Below, one piece after another: positions 28,638 to 37,618 of a DNA stretch of 64,000 bases. Position numbers and translations under genes: made by a program. The notes under the pieces are model-generated. The model did not search any database, was not told where the DNA came from, and was given only the letters and a program-made list of their open reading frames with translations. This stretch comes from Streptomyces sp. ML-6 (lineage in GTDB: Bacteria > Actinomycetota > Actinomycetes > Streptomycetales > Streptomycetaceae): positions 4,864,501 to 4,928,500 of the forward strand of contig NZ_JAOTIK010000001.1 in the NCBI RefSeq assembly GCF_030116705.1, in the 5' to 3' direction. The stretch's first letter is position 1. Each line of letters opens with the position of its first letter.

Positions 28638-30218
28638 ATGACGCGCAAGTCGGAGTCGGGACTGCCCATCGAGCCGGTGTACGGGCCGGAGGCGTTGGAG
28701 GGGTGGGACGCCGGTGAGCGGTTGGGGGTGCCGGGGGGTTATCCGTTCACGCGCGGGGTGTACGGGTCGATGTACACGGGGCGGCCGTGGACGATGCGGC
28801 AGTACGCGGGGTTCGGGACGGCGGTGGAGTCCAACGCCCGCTACCGGCAGCTGATCGCGAACGGGACGACGGGGCTGTCGGTGGCGTTCGACCTGCCCAC
28901 GCAGATGGGGTACGACTCCGACGCCCCGGTCGCGGCGGGGGAGGTGGGCAGGGTGGGGGTGGCGGTCGACTCCCTCGACGACATGCGGGTCCTGTTCGAC
29001 TCCATCGCGCTGGACCGGGTGTCCACGTCGATGACGATCAACGCCCCGGCCGCGGTGCTGTTGCTGCTGTACCAGCTGGTGGGCGAGGAACAGGGGGTGG
29101 CGGGGCGGGAGCTGACGGGGACGGTGCAGAACGACGTGCTCAAGGAGTACGTCGCGCGCGGTACGTACATCTTCCCGCCGGGGCCCTCGCTGCGGCTGAC
29201 GGCGGACGTCTTCGGGTACTGCCGGGACGAGCTGCCGCGGTGGAACACGATCTCGGTCTCCGGTTACCACATGGCCGAGGCCGGGGCCACGCCGGTGCAG
29301 GAGGTGGCCTTCACCCTGGCCGACGGCATCGCGTACGTGCGCACGGCCCTGGCGGCGGGCATGGACGTGGACGACTTCGCGCCCCGGCTGTCGTTCTTCT
29401 TCGTCGCCCGCACCACGCTCCTGGAGGAGGTCGCGAAGTTCCGGGCGGCCCGCCGGATCTGGGCGCGGGTGATGCGGGAGGAGTTCGGGGCGGAGAACCC
29501 CAAGTCGCTGATGCTGCGCTTCCACACGCAGACCGCCGGGGTCCAGCTCACCGCGCAGCAGCCCGAGGTCAACCTGGCCCGGGTCACCGTCCAGGCCCTG
29601 GCCGCGGTCCTGGGCGGCACCCAGTCCCTGCACACCAACTCCTACGACGAGGCCATCGCCCTGCCCACCGACAAGTCCGCCCGCCTGGCCCTGCGCACCC
29701 AGCAGGTCCTGGCCCACGAGACGGACGTGACCGCGACCGTCGACCCGTTCGCCGGGTCGTACGCCGTGGAGCGGATGACCGACGACATCGAGACGGCCGT
29801 GCGGGAACTGATGGGGCGGGTGGAGGCGATGGGCGGGGCGGTGCGCGCGATCGAGCACGGCTTCCAGAAGAGCGAGATCGAGCGCTCCGCCTACCGCGTC
29901 GCGCTGGAGACCGAGGAGGCCCGCCGGGTCGTGGTCGGCGTCAACCGCTTCCGCCTCGACGAGGAGGAACCCTACGAACCCCTGCGCGTCGACCCCGCCA
30001 TCGAGGCCGAACAGGCCGCCCGCCTGGCGAAACTGCGCGCCGGGCGCGACGGGGACGCCGTGGCGGCCGCACTGGACCGGCTGCGCGGGGCCGCCGGGGG
30101 AACGGACAACGTCCTGCACCCGATGAAGGACGCGCTCAGGGCCCGGGCCACGGTGGGCGAGGTCTGCGACGCCCTGCGCGAGGTGTGGGGGAGGTACGAG
30201 CCGTCGGACGCGTTCTGA
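28638..30218 (+). CDS. methylmalonyl-CoA mutase-like large subunit (no B12 domain)
   Basis: This 526-residue protein is the catalytic barrel of a B12-dependent acyl-CoA mutase, without the C-terminal cobalamin domain. Three active-site positions match methylmalonyl-CoA mutase of Propionibacterium: Y56 (Tyr89, in MRQYAGF), R174 (Arg207, in [10 protein letters not shown]) and H211 (His244, in SGYHMAEAG). Spacings are identical (118 and 37 residues). Isobutyryl-CoA mutase has Phe and Gln at the first two. This favours methylmalonyl-CoA or another carboxylated substrate. A separate small B12-binding subunit must exist elsewhere; none is in the window. The ATG at 28638 has GGGAGG upstream. Confidence 0.9.
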   Translation: MTRKSESGLPIEPVYGPEALEGWDAGERLGVPGGYPFTRGVYGSMYTGRPWTMRQYAGFGTAVESNARYRQLIANGTTGLSVAFDLPTQMGYDSDAPVAAGEVGRVGVAVDSLDDMRVLFDSIALDRVSTSMTINAPAAVLLLLYQLVGEEQGVAGRELTGTVQNDVLKEYVARGTYIFPPGPSLRLTADVFGYCRDELPRWNTISVSGYHMAEAGATPVQEVAFTLADGIAYVRTALAAGMDVDDFAPRLSFFFVARTTLLEEVAKFRAARRIWARVMREEFGAENPKSLMLRFHTQTAGVQLTAQQPEVNLARVTVQALAAVLGGTQSLHTNSYDEAIALPTDKSARLALRTQQVLAHETDVTATVDPFAGSYAVERMTDDIETAVRELMGRVEAMGGAVRAIEHGFQKSEIERSAYRVALETEEARRVVVGVNRFRLDEEEPYEPLRVDPAIEAEQAARLAKLRAGRDGDAVAAALDRLRGAAGGTDNVLHPMKDALRARATVGEVCDALREVWGRYEPSDAF

Positions 30219-30307
30219 GCGGGTGGTGTACCCGCGCGGGTGATCCCTCGCCGAATGCCTGCGGCCGTGGATAAGCTCGTGAACAGTGGTCCCGAAAGGA
30301 GGATGCC

Positions 30308-30919
30308 GTGGCCGTAATACAGCACGAGGAGCAGGTGCACGTGCAGGAACAGCCGGAGCTGACGCTCGGCGAGGCAGCCGACCAGCTCGCTCGCTCGCTG
30401 CCTGGGCATCGCGTGGAGATTCTCCAGGGGAGGCTCACTGTGACACCACCGGCGGACGTAGCGCACGCTCTGGCTCTGTCCTGGCTCGGCGAGGAGTTCG
30501 GAGCGCGGGCGCGCACCGTGGGGCTCAGACTCGTCCAGGGGGTCGGGCTGTGGTTGCCTTCCGGGCCGGAGGACTACGCGATTCCCGACCTGTCGGTCGT
30601 CGAGGCCGACATCAAGGACGCCCATGTCATGAAGAACTGCTACGCCGCCCACGTCTTCCGCATGGTCGTGGAGGTGACCTCGACCAACTGGGCGGACGAC
30701 CTCGGTCCCAAGGTCGAGGACTACGCCCAGGCGGGCATCCCGGTCTACGTGGTGGCCGACCGCAAGCACGACCGGGTGCTGCTCTGCACCGACCCCCGGG
30801 GCGGCGAGTACAAGAACAAGGCGCACCACAAGCGCGGCACCTCGTTCACCGTGCCGGAAGTGGTCGGGGTCGAGATGAAGCTCTCCGTGGACCGGCTTCT
30901 GGACGGTGACGAGGACTGA
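30308..30919 (+). CDS. Uma2 family (DUF820) putative endonuclease, copy 2
   Basis: This 203-residue protein has the Uma2 pattern with HRVEILQGRLTVTPPADVAH, an YAIPDLSVVEAD segment (the conserved Asp), FRMVVEVTSTNWADD (Glu-x-Thr-Ser) and KVEDYAQAGIPVYVV (Lys). It differs from copies 1 and 3 throughout and in having a longer N-terminus, so it is not a recent duplicate. The GTG at 30308 has AAAGGAGG about 6 bases upstream. Function in Streptomyces is unknown. Confidence 0.86.
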   Translation: MAVIQHEEQVHVQEQPELTLGEAADQLARSLPGHRVEILQGRLTVTPPADVAHALALSWLGEEFGARARTVGLRLVQGVGLWLPSGPEDYAIPDLSVVEADIKDAHVMKNCYAAHVFRMVVEVTSTNWADDLGPKVEDYAQAGIPVYVVADRKHDRVLLCTDPRGGEYKNKAHHKRGTSFTVPEVVGVEMKLSVDRLLDGDED

Positions 30920-31002
30920 CTCCGGGCCGCTTCCGTCCGGGGCTTCCCGAATTCTGGAACCCCCTGGACAGAGGGTCGTACTCGCGTGCGACACTCCGGT
31001 CC

Positions 31003-31680
31003 ATGCTGGGTGTCACCGATCTTCCCACCTATCTCGCCGGCCTGCTGCTGATCGTCCTGCTGCCGGGGCCGAACTCGCTGTACGTGCTGTCCGTCGCCGC
31101 CCGGCGCGGGGTGCGGACCGGGTACGTGGCGGCGGCCGGGGTGTGGACCGGGGACACCGTGCTGATGACGCTGTCCGCGCTCGGCGTCTCCTCGCTGCTG
31201 CGGACGAACCCGGTGCTGTTCGCCGTCGTCAAGTTCGCCGGTGCGGGCTATCTGGCCTGGCTGGCCGTCGGCATGCTGCGGGCCGCGGTCACGATGTGGC
31301 GCGAGCGGCACCGGAAGGCGGCCGAGCCGGCCGGGGAGGGCGACGGCGCCGGGTCCGGTGTCGGGGCCCCGGCGCCGATGGAGCGGCCGTACCGGCGGGC
31401 GCTGGTGGTCAGCCTCCTCAACCCGAAGGCGATCCTGTTCCTGATTTCGTTCTTCGTGCAGTTCGTCGACCCCGACTATGCCTATCCGGCGCTGTCCTTC
31501 CTGGTGCTGGGCACCCTGCTGCAGATCGCCAGCGCGCTCTACCTGTCGATGCTGATCTTCGGCGGCACCCGGCTGGCCGCCGCGTTCCGCCGCCGCAAGC
31601 GGCTGTCGGCGGGGGCCACGTCGGCGGCCGGGCTGCTGTTCCTCGGGTTCGCCACGAAGCTCTCGCTCAGCAGCGTGTGA
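31003..31680 (+). CDS. LysE/LeuE-type amino-acid exporter
   Basis: This 225-residue membrane protein shows the LysE superfamily signature PGPNSLYVLSVAARRGVRTG (about 21-40) and about six membrane helices. A charged Gly/Ala loop lies in the middle (about 105-125), followed by a second conserved block SLLNPKAILFLISFFVQF. The sequence resembles LeuE (leucine efflux) more than LysE or RhtB, but the substrate is not certain. The start is ATG 31003; no good RBS is visible, so a leaderless message is possible. Confidence 0.84.
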   Translation: MLGVTDLPTYLAGLLLIVLLPGPNSLYVLSVAARRGVRTGYVAAAGVWTGDTVLMTLSALGVSSLLRTNPVLFAVVKFAGAGYLAWLAVGMLRAAVTMWRERHRKAAEPAGEGDGAGSGVGAPAPMERPYRRALVVSLLNPKAILFLISFFVQFVDPDYAYPALSFLVLGTLLQIASALYLSMLIFGGTRLAAAFRRRKRLSAGATSAAGLLFLGFATKLSLSSV

Positions 31681-31730
31681 TGCTCAGCGGCGTGTGACGT
31701 TCAGCAGTGTGTGATGTTCCGGTTCAGGGT

Positions 31731-33215
31731 TCAGGAGGCCGTGACCGGGGCGAGTCCGAACCGGGCCAGGTACCGCACCAGTTCCGCGGGGTCCTCGCCC
31801 GCCCAGCCGATGTAGCCGTCGGGGCGGACCAGGAACAGGCCCTTCCCGTATGCCTCGTACGCCTCGTGGGCGTCGGTGCGGTGGGTACGGAGCAGGGCGC
31901 CGTCGGGCAGGGGGAGCACGGGCGGTGCGGTGTCCGGGCCGACCGCCAGCAGGGTGAAGTGCGGGCCGCGGAAGACGTCGAAGAGGCGCCGGCCCCCGCC
32001 CGCCGGGCCGTCCGGGGCGCGGTCGCCGGAGTGCAGGGCGCCGGCCCGGCCCACCGACAGCGGGCCGGTGCGGTAGCCGAGGCCGAGCTGCTGGACCGCC
32101 GCGCCGCGCTTCTGCTCGCCCCGGTGGATGCGGGTGGACAGGCCGAGCATGTCGGCGGCGACCGGGCGGCGCTCCTGCTCGTAACTGTCCAGCAGGGCGT
32201 CCGGCGCCCCGTGCCGCAGGACCTGGCCGAGCTTCCAGCCCAGGTTGTACGCGTCCTGCACGCTGGTGTTCAGCCCCTGGCCGCCCGCGGGGGAGTGCAC
32301 GTGCGCGGCGTCGCCCGCGAGGAAGACCCGGCCCGCGCGGAACCGGTCGGCCAGCGCGGCGCGCGGCCGGAAGTCGGAGGCCCAGCGGACCTCGGTGACG
32401 TCCCGCGCCGTCAGATGGGTACGGGCGGCGACCAGGGCGCGCACCCCCTCCGGTGACGTGTCGGGCTCGCCCTCCTCGAACCGGGCGACCAGCTGGAAGT
32501 CCGCCGTGCCGGGCAGCGGGCAGAGCGCGAGGAAGCCCTGCCCGCCGGTCATCACATGCCAGTTGAGCCGGTCCAGCACGTCCTCGGCCACCCGTACGTC
32601 GGCCACCAGCATCGGCGCCGGGTCCACGTCCTCGCCGGTCATCGCGATGCCCAGGGCGCGCCGCACCGTACTGCGCCCGCCGTCCGCCGCGACCAGGAAG
32701 GCGGCCCGGACCGGGCCCGTGGTCAGGTGGGCGGTGACGCCGTCCGCGTCCTGGTCGAGGCCGGTCAGCCCGGTGGAGAAGGCCACGTCGCCGCCCAGTT
32801 CGCGCAGCCGGGCCAGCAGGATCTCCTGGGTGCGCCACTGCGGCATCAGCCACGGCTCCCCGTACGGCTCGGTCCCGGTCGGGGCCGCGCGGCGGAACAT
32901 CTCGTGCTCCCCCTGCCGTTCCCCGTCCTTCCAGGCCATCCCCACCGGGGCCGGTCCGCCGTGCTCGCGGACCGCGTCGCCGACGCCGAGGTCGTCCAGG
33001 ACCTCCCGGGTGCGCGGCTGGATGCCCTTGCCGCGCGAGCCGGGGAAGAGGCCCGGGGCCTGCTCGGCGACCAGGACGCGCACCCCGCGCCGGACCAGGT
33101 CGCAGGCGAGGGCCAGCCCGCAGGGGCCGGCGCCGACGACCACGACCTCGGGTCCGGTCCTCGCCCCTGCGGGAGTTGCCTCACCGACCGTTTCCTTAAC
33201 GCTGTTAAGTTCCAT
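31731..33215 (-). CDS. FAD-dependent aromatic monooxygenase (PHBH/RdmE type)
   Basis: This 494-residue group-A flavoprotein monooxygenase has the N-terminal GxGxxG motif (VVVVGAGPCGLALACDLVRR), the DG motif (LVAADGGRSTVRRALG) and the C-terminal FAD motif GRVFLAGDAAHVHSP. A thioredoxin-like C-terminal domain follows, as in polyketide hydroxylases such as PgaE and RdmE. It hydroxylates an aromatic substrate with NAD(P)H and O2. It is transcribed divergently from a TetR gene. One matching operator lies at codons 3-7, so repression is likely and probably relieved by the substrate. The family also includes rifampicin monooxygenases; the substrate is unknown. Confidence 0.88.
   Translation of the reverse strand: MELNSVKETVGEATPAGARTGPEVVVVGAGPCGLALACDLVRRGVRVLVAEQAPGLFPGSRGKGIQPRTREVLDDLGVGDAVREHGGPAPVGMAWKDGERQGEHEMFRRAAPTGTEPYGEPWLMPQWRTQEILLARLRELGGDVAFSTGLTGLDQDADGVTAHLTTGPVRAAFLVAADGGRSTVRRALGIAMTGEDVDPAPMLVADVRVAEDVLDRLNWHVMTGGQGFLALCPLPGTADFQLVARFEEGEPDTSPEGVRALVAARTHLTARDVTEVRWASDFRPRAALADRFRAGRVFLAGDAAHVHSPAGGQGLNTSVQDAYNLGWKLGQVLRHGAPDALLDSYEQERRPVAADMLGLSTRIHRGEQKRGAAVQQLGLGYRTGPLSVGRAGALHSGDRAPDGPAGGGRRLFDVFRGPHFTLLAVGPDTAPPVLPLPDGALLRTHRTDAHEAYEAYGKGLFLVRPDGYIGWAGEDPAELVRYLARFGLAPVTAS
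33195..33209. promoter_or_regulatory. TetR-type operator O1, inside the monooxygenase 5' coding end
   Basis: CTTAACGCTGTTAAG is a perfect 6-bp inverted repeat with a 3-base spacer. It encodes residues 3-7 (LNSVK) of the monooxygenase, so binding there would block elongation or the promoter just upstream. Confidence 0.8.
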
Positions 33216-33230
33216 GGTCGGGAGTGTGGG

Positions 33231-33245
33231 CTTAACGCTGTTAAA
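33231..33245. promoter_or_regulatory. TetR-type operator O2, upstream of the TetR gene
   Basis: CTTAACGCTGTTAAA repeats O1 with one changed end base. The two centres are 36 bp apart, and O2 ends 8 bases before the GTG of the regulator. This fits autoregulation combined with control of the divergent monooxygenase. Confidence 0.8.
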
Positions 33246-33253
33246 TTGTCAAG

Positions 33254-33898
33254 GTGGGTATGACGAAGATCGACCGGGCCCGGGTGGCCGACACCGGGCT
33301 GCGGCTGTTGAACGAGGTGGGCCTCGACGGCCTCACCCTGCGCGCCATCGCCAGGGAGCTGGACGTCAAGGCGCCCGCCCTCTACTGGCACTTCAAGGAC
33401 AAACAGGCGCTGCTCGACGAGATGGCCACCGTGATGTACCGCCGGATGCTCGCCGAGGGACTGCCGGGCCCGGCCCCGGCGCGCTGGCAGGACCAGCTCG
33501 TCGCGTACAACAGCGCGTTGCGCGCCGCCCTGCTGCGCTACCGCGACGGGGCCAAGGTCTACAGCGGTGCCAAATTCACCGGCACCGACCACGCCGAGGG
33601 CCTGGAGACCCATCTGCGGACCATGGTCGACGCCGGGTTCGAGCTGTGGCAGGCCGTGCGGGCGGGCACCACGGCCTACTCGTACACGATGGGCTTCGTC
33701 ACCGAGGAGCAGGGCGTCCTGCCGATGCCGGACGAACGGCGGGACGGCTTCGACATCGACGAACGGGCCGACCGCATGGCCGCGTACCCGCTCGCCGCGG
33801 CGGCCGGTGCCGAGATCTTCGCGAACTACGACGAACGCTTCGAGGACGGTCTGCGGCTGATCGTCGCGGGCATCGAGGCGCGGTACGGGGTGCGCTGA
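33254..33898 (+). CDS. TetR family regulator with TetR_C-type ligand domain
   Basis: This 214-residue regulator has the helix-turn-helix LTLRAIARELDVKAPALYWHF. The C-terminal half (YSGAKFTGTDHAEGLETHLR to FEDGLRLIVAGIEARYG) resembles the tetracycline-repressor C-terminal domain. That domain usually binds polycyclic or aromatic compounds. It sits divergent to an aromatic monooxygenase, with matching palindromes O1 and O2 in the gap, so it most likely controls that gene and itself. GTG 33254 or ATG 33260 (six bases later) can start it. Downstream, 33921-33957 holds three copies of CCGCGTGTCG. Confidence 0.9.
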   Translation: MGMTKIDRARVADTGLRLLNEVGLDGLTLRAIARELDVKAPALYWHFKDKQALLDEMATVMYRRMLAEGLPGPAPARWQDQLVAYNSALRAALLRYRDGAKVYSGAKFTGTDHAEGLETHLRTMVDAGFELWQAVRAGTTAYSYTMGFVTEEQGVLPMPDERRDGFDIDERADRMAAYPLAAAAGAEIFANYDERFEDGLRLIVAGIEARYGVR

Positions 33899-34088
33899 GT
33901 CGCCCCTGGGCGCGTCGCGCCCCGCGTGTCGCCCCCGCGTGTCGTCCCGCGTGTCGCGCCCCCCGGGTCATGCGCGCCGCGTCACGCGAGCGTCGTCCAG
34001 AGTTCACCGCCCGTCGCCCCGTCCGCCACCCTCCCCTCGGCGCGCCTCATTACGTTGGGCGGCCACAAGACCGAAGGCGAGGGCCGGC

Positions 34089-35054
34089 GTGCCGAAACTG
34101 TCCGTTGTCGTACCGCTCCACAATGTCGCCCCGTATGCCGACACCACGCTGGGCAGCCTGGCCCGCAACGCGGCCGGGGACGTGGAGTTCCTGCTGGTGG
34201 ACGACTGCTCCACGGACGAGACACCGGCCGTCATCGACCGCTGGGCCGAGCGGCTCCCGCAGGCCCGGGTCATCCGCCACGAGGTGAACGTCGGCATCGC
34301 CACCGCCCGCAACAGCGGCATCGAGGCGGCGGACGGGGAGTACCTCACCTTCCTCGACGGCGACGACTGGTACGCCCCCGGCCACCTGGACCGACTGCTG
34401 CGCGCCACCGAGGAGTTGGGCGTCGACTTCGTCCGCCACGACCACGTGCAGGCGACGGGCACCGGCCGGGTGGTCCGCCGCGCCCCGGCCCGGATCCGGG
34501 ACCGGGCGACCGACCCCCGGGAGGGCATCGCGTACCCGGGGATGGAGACGATGGTCGACTACCCCTTCGTCTGGGCCGGCCTCTACCACCGGCGGCTCTT
34601 CGAGGACGGGGCCATGCGCTTCGACCCGGCACTGCGCACCGCCGAGGACCGGCTGTGGACCTGGCGGCTGCACCTGCGGGCCCGCTCCTGCGCGGTCCTG
34701 GGGCTCCACGGGATCTTCTACCGGCGCGGGGTCACCACCTCGCTGACCCAGATCAAGGACTCCCGCCAGCTGGACTTCTTCCCCGCCTACGACACCCTGC
34801 TGGCGGAGCTGGCACAGGACCGGGACGCGGAACTCCTCCTGCCCAAGGCGGTCCGCACCTACTGCGCGCTGATCGCCTTCCACACCGAGAAGGCGGGGGA
34901 GTACGAAGCCGCCACCGCCCGCCGGCTGCGGCAGGAGTCGGCCGCCGCGCTGCACCGCATGCCCCCGCACGTGCTGGACCACATCCTGACGACGATGGAC
35001 ACGAAGCGCAGCACCTTGCTCCGACGCCTGCGTGACAAGCAGAAGGCGGCCTGA
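34089..35054 (+). CDS. family 2 glycosyltransferase (module A)
   Basis: This 321-residue GT-A enzyme has VPLHNVAPY at the start, LVDDCSTDETP for nucleotide binding, and the metal-binding DGDDW in LTFLDGDDWYAPG. The C-terminal third (LPKAVRTYCALIAFH to LRRLRD) is shared with the paralogue at 38932-39912, so the two are duplicates. The GTG start at 34089 has GAGGG upstream. The 50-residue upstream extension is a low-complexity read-through. The next gene, a polysialyltransferase family protein, follows by three bases. The pair probably adds and extends one sugar unit of a wall polymer. Confidence 0.88.
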   Translation: MPKLSVVVPLHNVAPYADTTLGSLARNAAGDVEFLLVDDCSTDETPAVIDRWAERLPQARVIRHEVNVGIATARNSGIEAADGEYLTFLDGDDWYAPGHLDRLLRATEELGVDFVRHDHVQATGTGRVVRRAPARIRDRATDPREGIAYPGMETMVDYPFVWAGLYHRRLFEDGAMRFDPALRTAEDRLWTWRLHLRARSCAVLGLHGIFYRRGVTTSLTQIKDSRQLDFFPAYDTLLAELAQDRDAELLLPKAVRTYCALIAFHTEKAGEYEAATARRLRQESAAALHRMPPHVLDHILTTMDTKRSTLLRRLRDKQKAA

Positions 35055-35057
35055 CCC

Positions 35058-36401
35058 ATGCCCACCCGCACCCAGATCTTCCAGGTCTCGACCCTGTACG
35101 GGGCCGCCACGCTCGCCGCCGCCCTCGACGCCGGCCAGTTCGGACCGCCGGCGGACAGCCGCCGCATCCTGCTGGTGTGCAACAACGCCCCGGTGCCGGA
35201 GACCGCCGCCGGCCCGGACGCGCTGCTCGGCTACGACCGCATCGCCGCCCGTTTCGACTCCGTCATCAGCTGGAACGAGACGATCCGCCCCTATCACCCC
35301 GGCGCCTGGGGGCCGCGCGCCGACGACGTCGTGCTGTGGCAGCGCGCGCTGCGGCTCGCCTGGGGGCTGGGCGAGGAACCCGTCGAACTGGTCCTGGAGT
35401 CCATCCAGGTCGACCCCGCCCGCGCACTCGCGGCGATCTTCTCCGAGAGCGCCCTGCACGTCTACGCGGACGGCCTCATGAGCTACGGCCCGACCCGCAC
35501 CCGGCTGCCCCAGTCGATCGGCTGCCGGGTCCGTCGGGTGCTCCACCTCGACCTGGTGCCCGGCCTGAAGCCCCTGCTGCTGTCCGAGTTCGACGTGGCG
35601 ACCGAACTCGTGCCGGAGGACGCCTTCCGCAAGGTCCTGGGCGAGATCGCCGCGTCGGCGGACGGCGACCGGCAGCTCGCCGAGGCCGTCGCGCAGGCTC
35701 CCACCGCCGTGCTCCTGGGCCAGTACCTGGCCGCCCTCGACATCCTGACCGTCGAGGAGGAGGAGGCCCTGCACATCCGCATGCTGCACGGGGCCGCCCG
35801 GGCCGGGCATACTTCCGTCCTCTTCAAGCCCCACCCCACCGCCCCCGTCCGCTACTCCGACGCCCTGGAGCGGGCCGCGGCCGAGGCCGGGGTCCGGCTC
35901 GTCACGACGGATACGCCCCTGCTGGCGGAGACCCTCTTCGAGAGGTGCGCGCCCACGCTCGTCGTCGGCTGCTTCTCGACCGCCATGCTCACCGCCGCCG
36001 TGTACTACGGCATCCCGGTCGCCCGGGTCGGCACCGGCCTGGTCCTGGACCGCATCGCCCCGTACGAGAACAGCAACCGCGTCCCGCTGACGATCGTCGA
36101 CCACTACGTGCCCGACCTGGAACGGCACGGCGGCGGGGAGGTGCCCGCCCTGCCCGCCACCGCGCCCGCGACCCTGGGACCGCTGGTCCGCACGGTCGGC
36201 TACTGCATGCAGTCCGAACTCCACCCGGAGCTGCGCGACGAGGCGGAGAGCTGGCTGCGGGAGCGGCTGGACGACAGCACCCGGCGCTACTTCAAGCGCC
36301 GCCGGCTCGGCAAGCTCTCCCTGCCCGGCGGCAGCACCCCGGGCGCCGCGGCCCGGCTGCGCAGCACGGTACGGCGCACCCGCAGCACCCTGCGGGTGTG
36401 A
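35058..36401 (+). CDS. polysialyltransferase family protein (module A)
   Basis: This 447-residue protein belongs to the alpha-2,8-polysialyltransferase (POLYST) family. Family-like segments are FQVSTLYGAATLAAALDAG, YADGLMSYGPTRTRLP, LHLDLVPGL, and the GT-B-type donor motif FKPHPTAP, then VVGCFSTAMLTA. Members transfer sialic acid or related CMP-sugars to build linear polymers. It directly follows module A GT2 and overlaps the acyltransferase gene by GTGA. A close paralogue lies at 37619-38935. The acceptor is unknown; a Kdn-containing polymer fits the nearby synthesis genes. Confidence 0.85.
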   Translation: MPTRTQIFQVSTLYGAATLAAALDAGQFGPPADSRRILLVCNNAPVPETAAGPDALLGYDRIAARFDSVISWNETIRPYHPGAWGPRADDVVLWQRALRLAWGLGEEPVELVLESIQVDPARALAAIFSESALHVYADGLMSYGPTRTRLPQSIGCRVRRVLHLDLVPGLKPLLLSEFDVATELVPEDAFRKVLGEIAASADGDRQLAEAVAQAPTAVLLGQYLAALDILTVEEEEALHIRMLHGAARAGHTSVLFKPHPTAPVRYSDALERAAAEAGVRLVTTDTPLLAETLFERCAPTLVVGCFSTAMLTAAVYYGIPVARVGTGLVLDRIAPYENSNRVPLTIVDHYVPDLERHGGGEVPALPATAPATLGPLVRTVGYCMQSELHPELRDEAESWLRERLDDSTRRYFKRRRLGKLSLPGGSTPGAAARLRSTVRRTRSTLRV

Positions 36402-37549
36402 CGGCCTCCCCGCCGGTCCCGCCGGCCTCCTCGCCCGTACCGCCGGTCCCGCCGGCCTCCTCGTCCGTACCGCCCGTACCGGTGGCGGCGGACCCGCGGG
36501 GCGGGCGCCCGCCCCGCGAGCACCGTTACGACATCGACCTGATCAGGCTGCTCTGCTCGGTCGGCGTGATCCTCTGCCACACGGGCTCCGCGTTCGTGAA
36601 CGCCGTCGGCCGCGAGCCCTCGGGCGGCGCGGGCACCTACTGGGCGGGGCTGGTGGCGGACTCGGCCGGCCGGTTCGCCGTGCCGCTGTTCTTCGCCATC
36701 GCCGGGTGGGTCGTCCTGGTCGGCGCCCCGCCGAAGGACGGCGTGCAACTGCGGCGGCGCATCGTGCGCATCGTGCTGCCGCTCGCCGTGTGGACCGCCC
36801 TTTACCTGGCATGGGGGCGACTGCGCGGCACCAACGACGACCCGGTCGGCGACCTGGCGCTCGACTCGCTCCTCGCCTCGGTGCGCCCCGCCTACCACCT
36901 CTGGTACCTGTACGCCTACATCCCCGTGGTCATGCTCCTGGCCTTCGTGGTGCTGGTGCGGTCGGGCAGGCGGCCGTGGGGGCTGGGCGCGGCGCTCCTG
37001 GTCCTGGCGGCGGCCCCGTCCCTCTTCGGCGACCTCTCCCGGGTCACGGGGGCGGAACTGCCGCGCTTCGGCTGGGGCTTCGGCCCGTACCAGCTGATTT
37101 ACGCGGTGCTGGGCGCGTTCCTGCTCGCGCTGCCCGCCGGGATCGCCGGGATCGCCGGGATCGCCGGGCGCAAGCGCCTGCTGTGGACCCTGCCGGCGCT
37201 GGTGGCGCTGACCGCGGTGATCGGCTACCAGCACCGGGTCCACTACGCGATCCCGTACGCCAGCGTGCTGGTGGCGCTGTTCAGCGCGGGGGTGCTGCTC
37301 TCCCTGCACCGGCTGCGGATTCCCGAGCGGCTGCGCCCCCGTCTGACCCGGCTGGCCGACGCGTCGTTCGGCGCCTACCTGGTCCACGTCCTGGTCCTCG
37401 GCGTGCTCACGGACCTGTTCGTCTCCGCCGACCTGGCACTGCTGCCGGCCGCCGCGCTGATGGTCGCGGTGACGGCGGCGACCACGCTGCTGTCGTTCGG
37501 CGCGGCGCTGCTGTGGGGGCGGCTGGGAATGAGCAGGGTGCTCGGCTGA
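36398..37549 (+). CDS. acyltransferase family 3 membrane protein
   Basis: This 383-residue protein begins with a Pro/Ser repeat (about 35 residues, encoded by the 30-bp tandem repeat at 36411-36470), then REHRYDIDLIRLLCSVGVIL. That is the start of an acyltransferase-3 domain with its catalytic His in LCHTGSAF. About ten membrane helices follow. A small GIAGIAGIAG repeat (nine-base units at 37139-37165) lies between two of them. The family O-acetylates sugars of surface polymers. GTG 36398 overlaps the previous stop (GTGA). A bidirectional terminator follows. Confidence 0.87.
   Translation: MTASPPVPPASSPVPPVPPASSSVPPVPVAADPRGGRPPREHRYDIDLIRLLCSVGVILCHTGSAFVNAVGREPSGGAGTYWAGLVADSAGRFAVPLFFAIAGWVVLVGAPPKDGVQLRRRIVRIVLPLAVWTALYLAWGRLRGTNDDPVGDLALDSLLASVRPAYHLWYLYAYIPVVMLLAFVVLVRSGRRPWGLGAALLVLAAAPSLFGDLSRVTGAELPRFGWGFGPYQLIYAVLGAFLLALPAGIAGIAGIAGRKRLLWTLPALVALTAVIGYQHRVHYAIPYASVLVALFSAGVLLSLHRLRIPERLRPRLTRLADASFGAYLVHVLVLGVLTDLFVSADLALLPAAALMVAVTAATTLLSFGAALLWGRLGMSRVLG
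36411..36470 (+). repeat. 30-bp tandem duplication in the acyltransferase N-terminus
   Basis: Two 30-bp units (36411-36440, 36441-36470) differ at one base. They encode PPVPPASSPV and PPVPPASSSV, a disordered extension before the first membrane helix. Unit-number changes preserve the frame. Confidence 0.8.
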
Positions 37550-37571
37550 AACCGGGCGACCCCCGGAACGC

Positions 37572-37607
37572 CGAACGGACGGGACCACAGGTGGTCCCGC
37601 CCGTTCG
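37572..37607. terminator. bidirectional terminator between the convergent halves of the glycopolymer cluster
   Basis: A 17-bp stem with one mismatch (37572-37588 and 37591-37607) has a two-base loop. It lies 23 bases after the acyltransferase stop and 12 bases after the polysialyltransferase stop (minus strand), so it serves both directions. Confidence 0.8.
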
Positions 37608-37618
37608 ACATTCCCGGC

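Noticed and set aside
27528..30119. Long antisense open frame over the mutase gene (863 codons)
   Set aside because: It is a GC-bias shadow. The sense frame has the family motifs, and the antisense one has no domain apart from the true transpeptidase at its end.
34050..36224. 724-codon antisense frame opposite module A
   Set aside because: It mirrors the GT2/POLYST coding strand and has repetitive non-globular composition.
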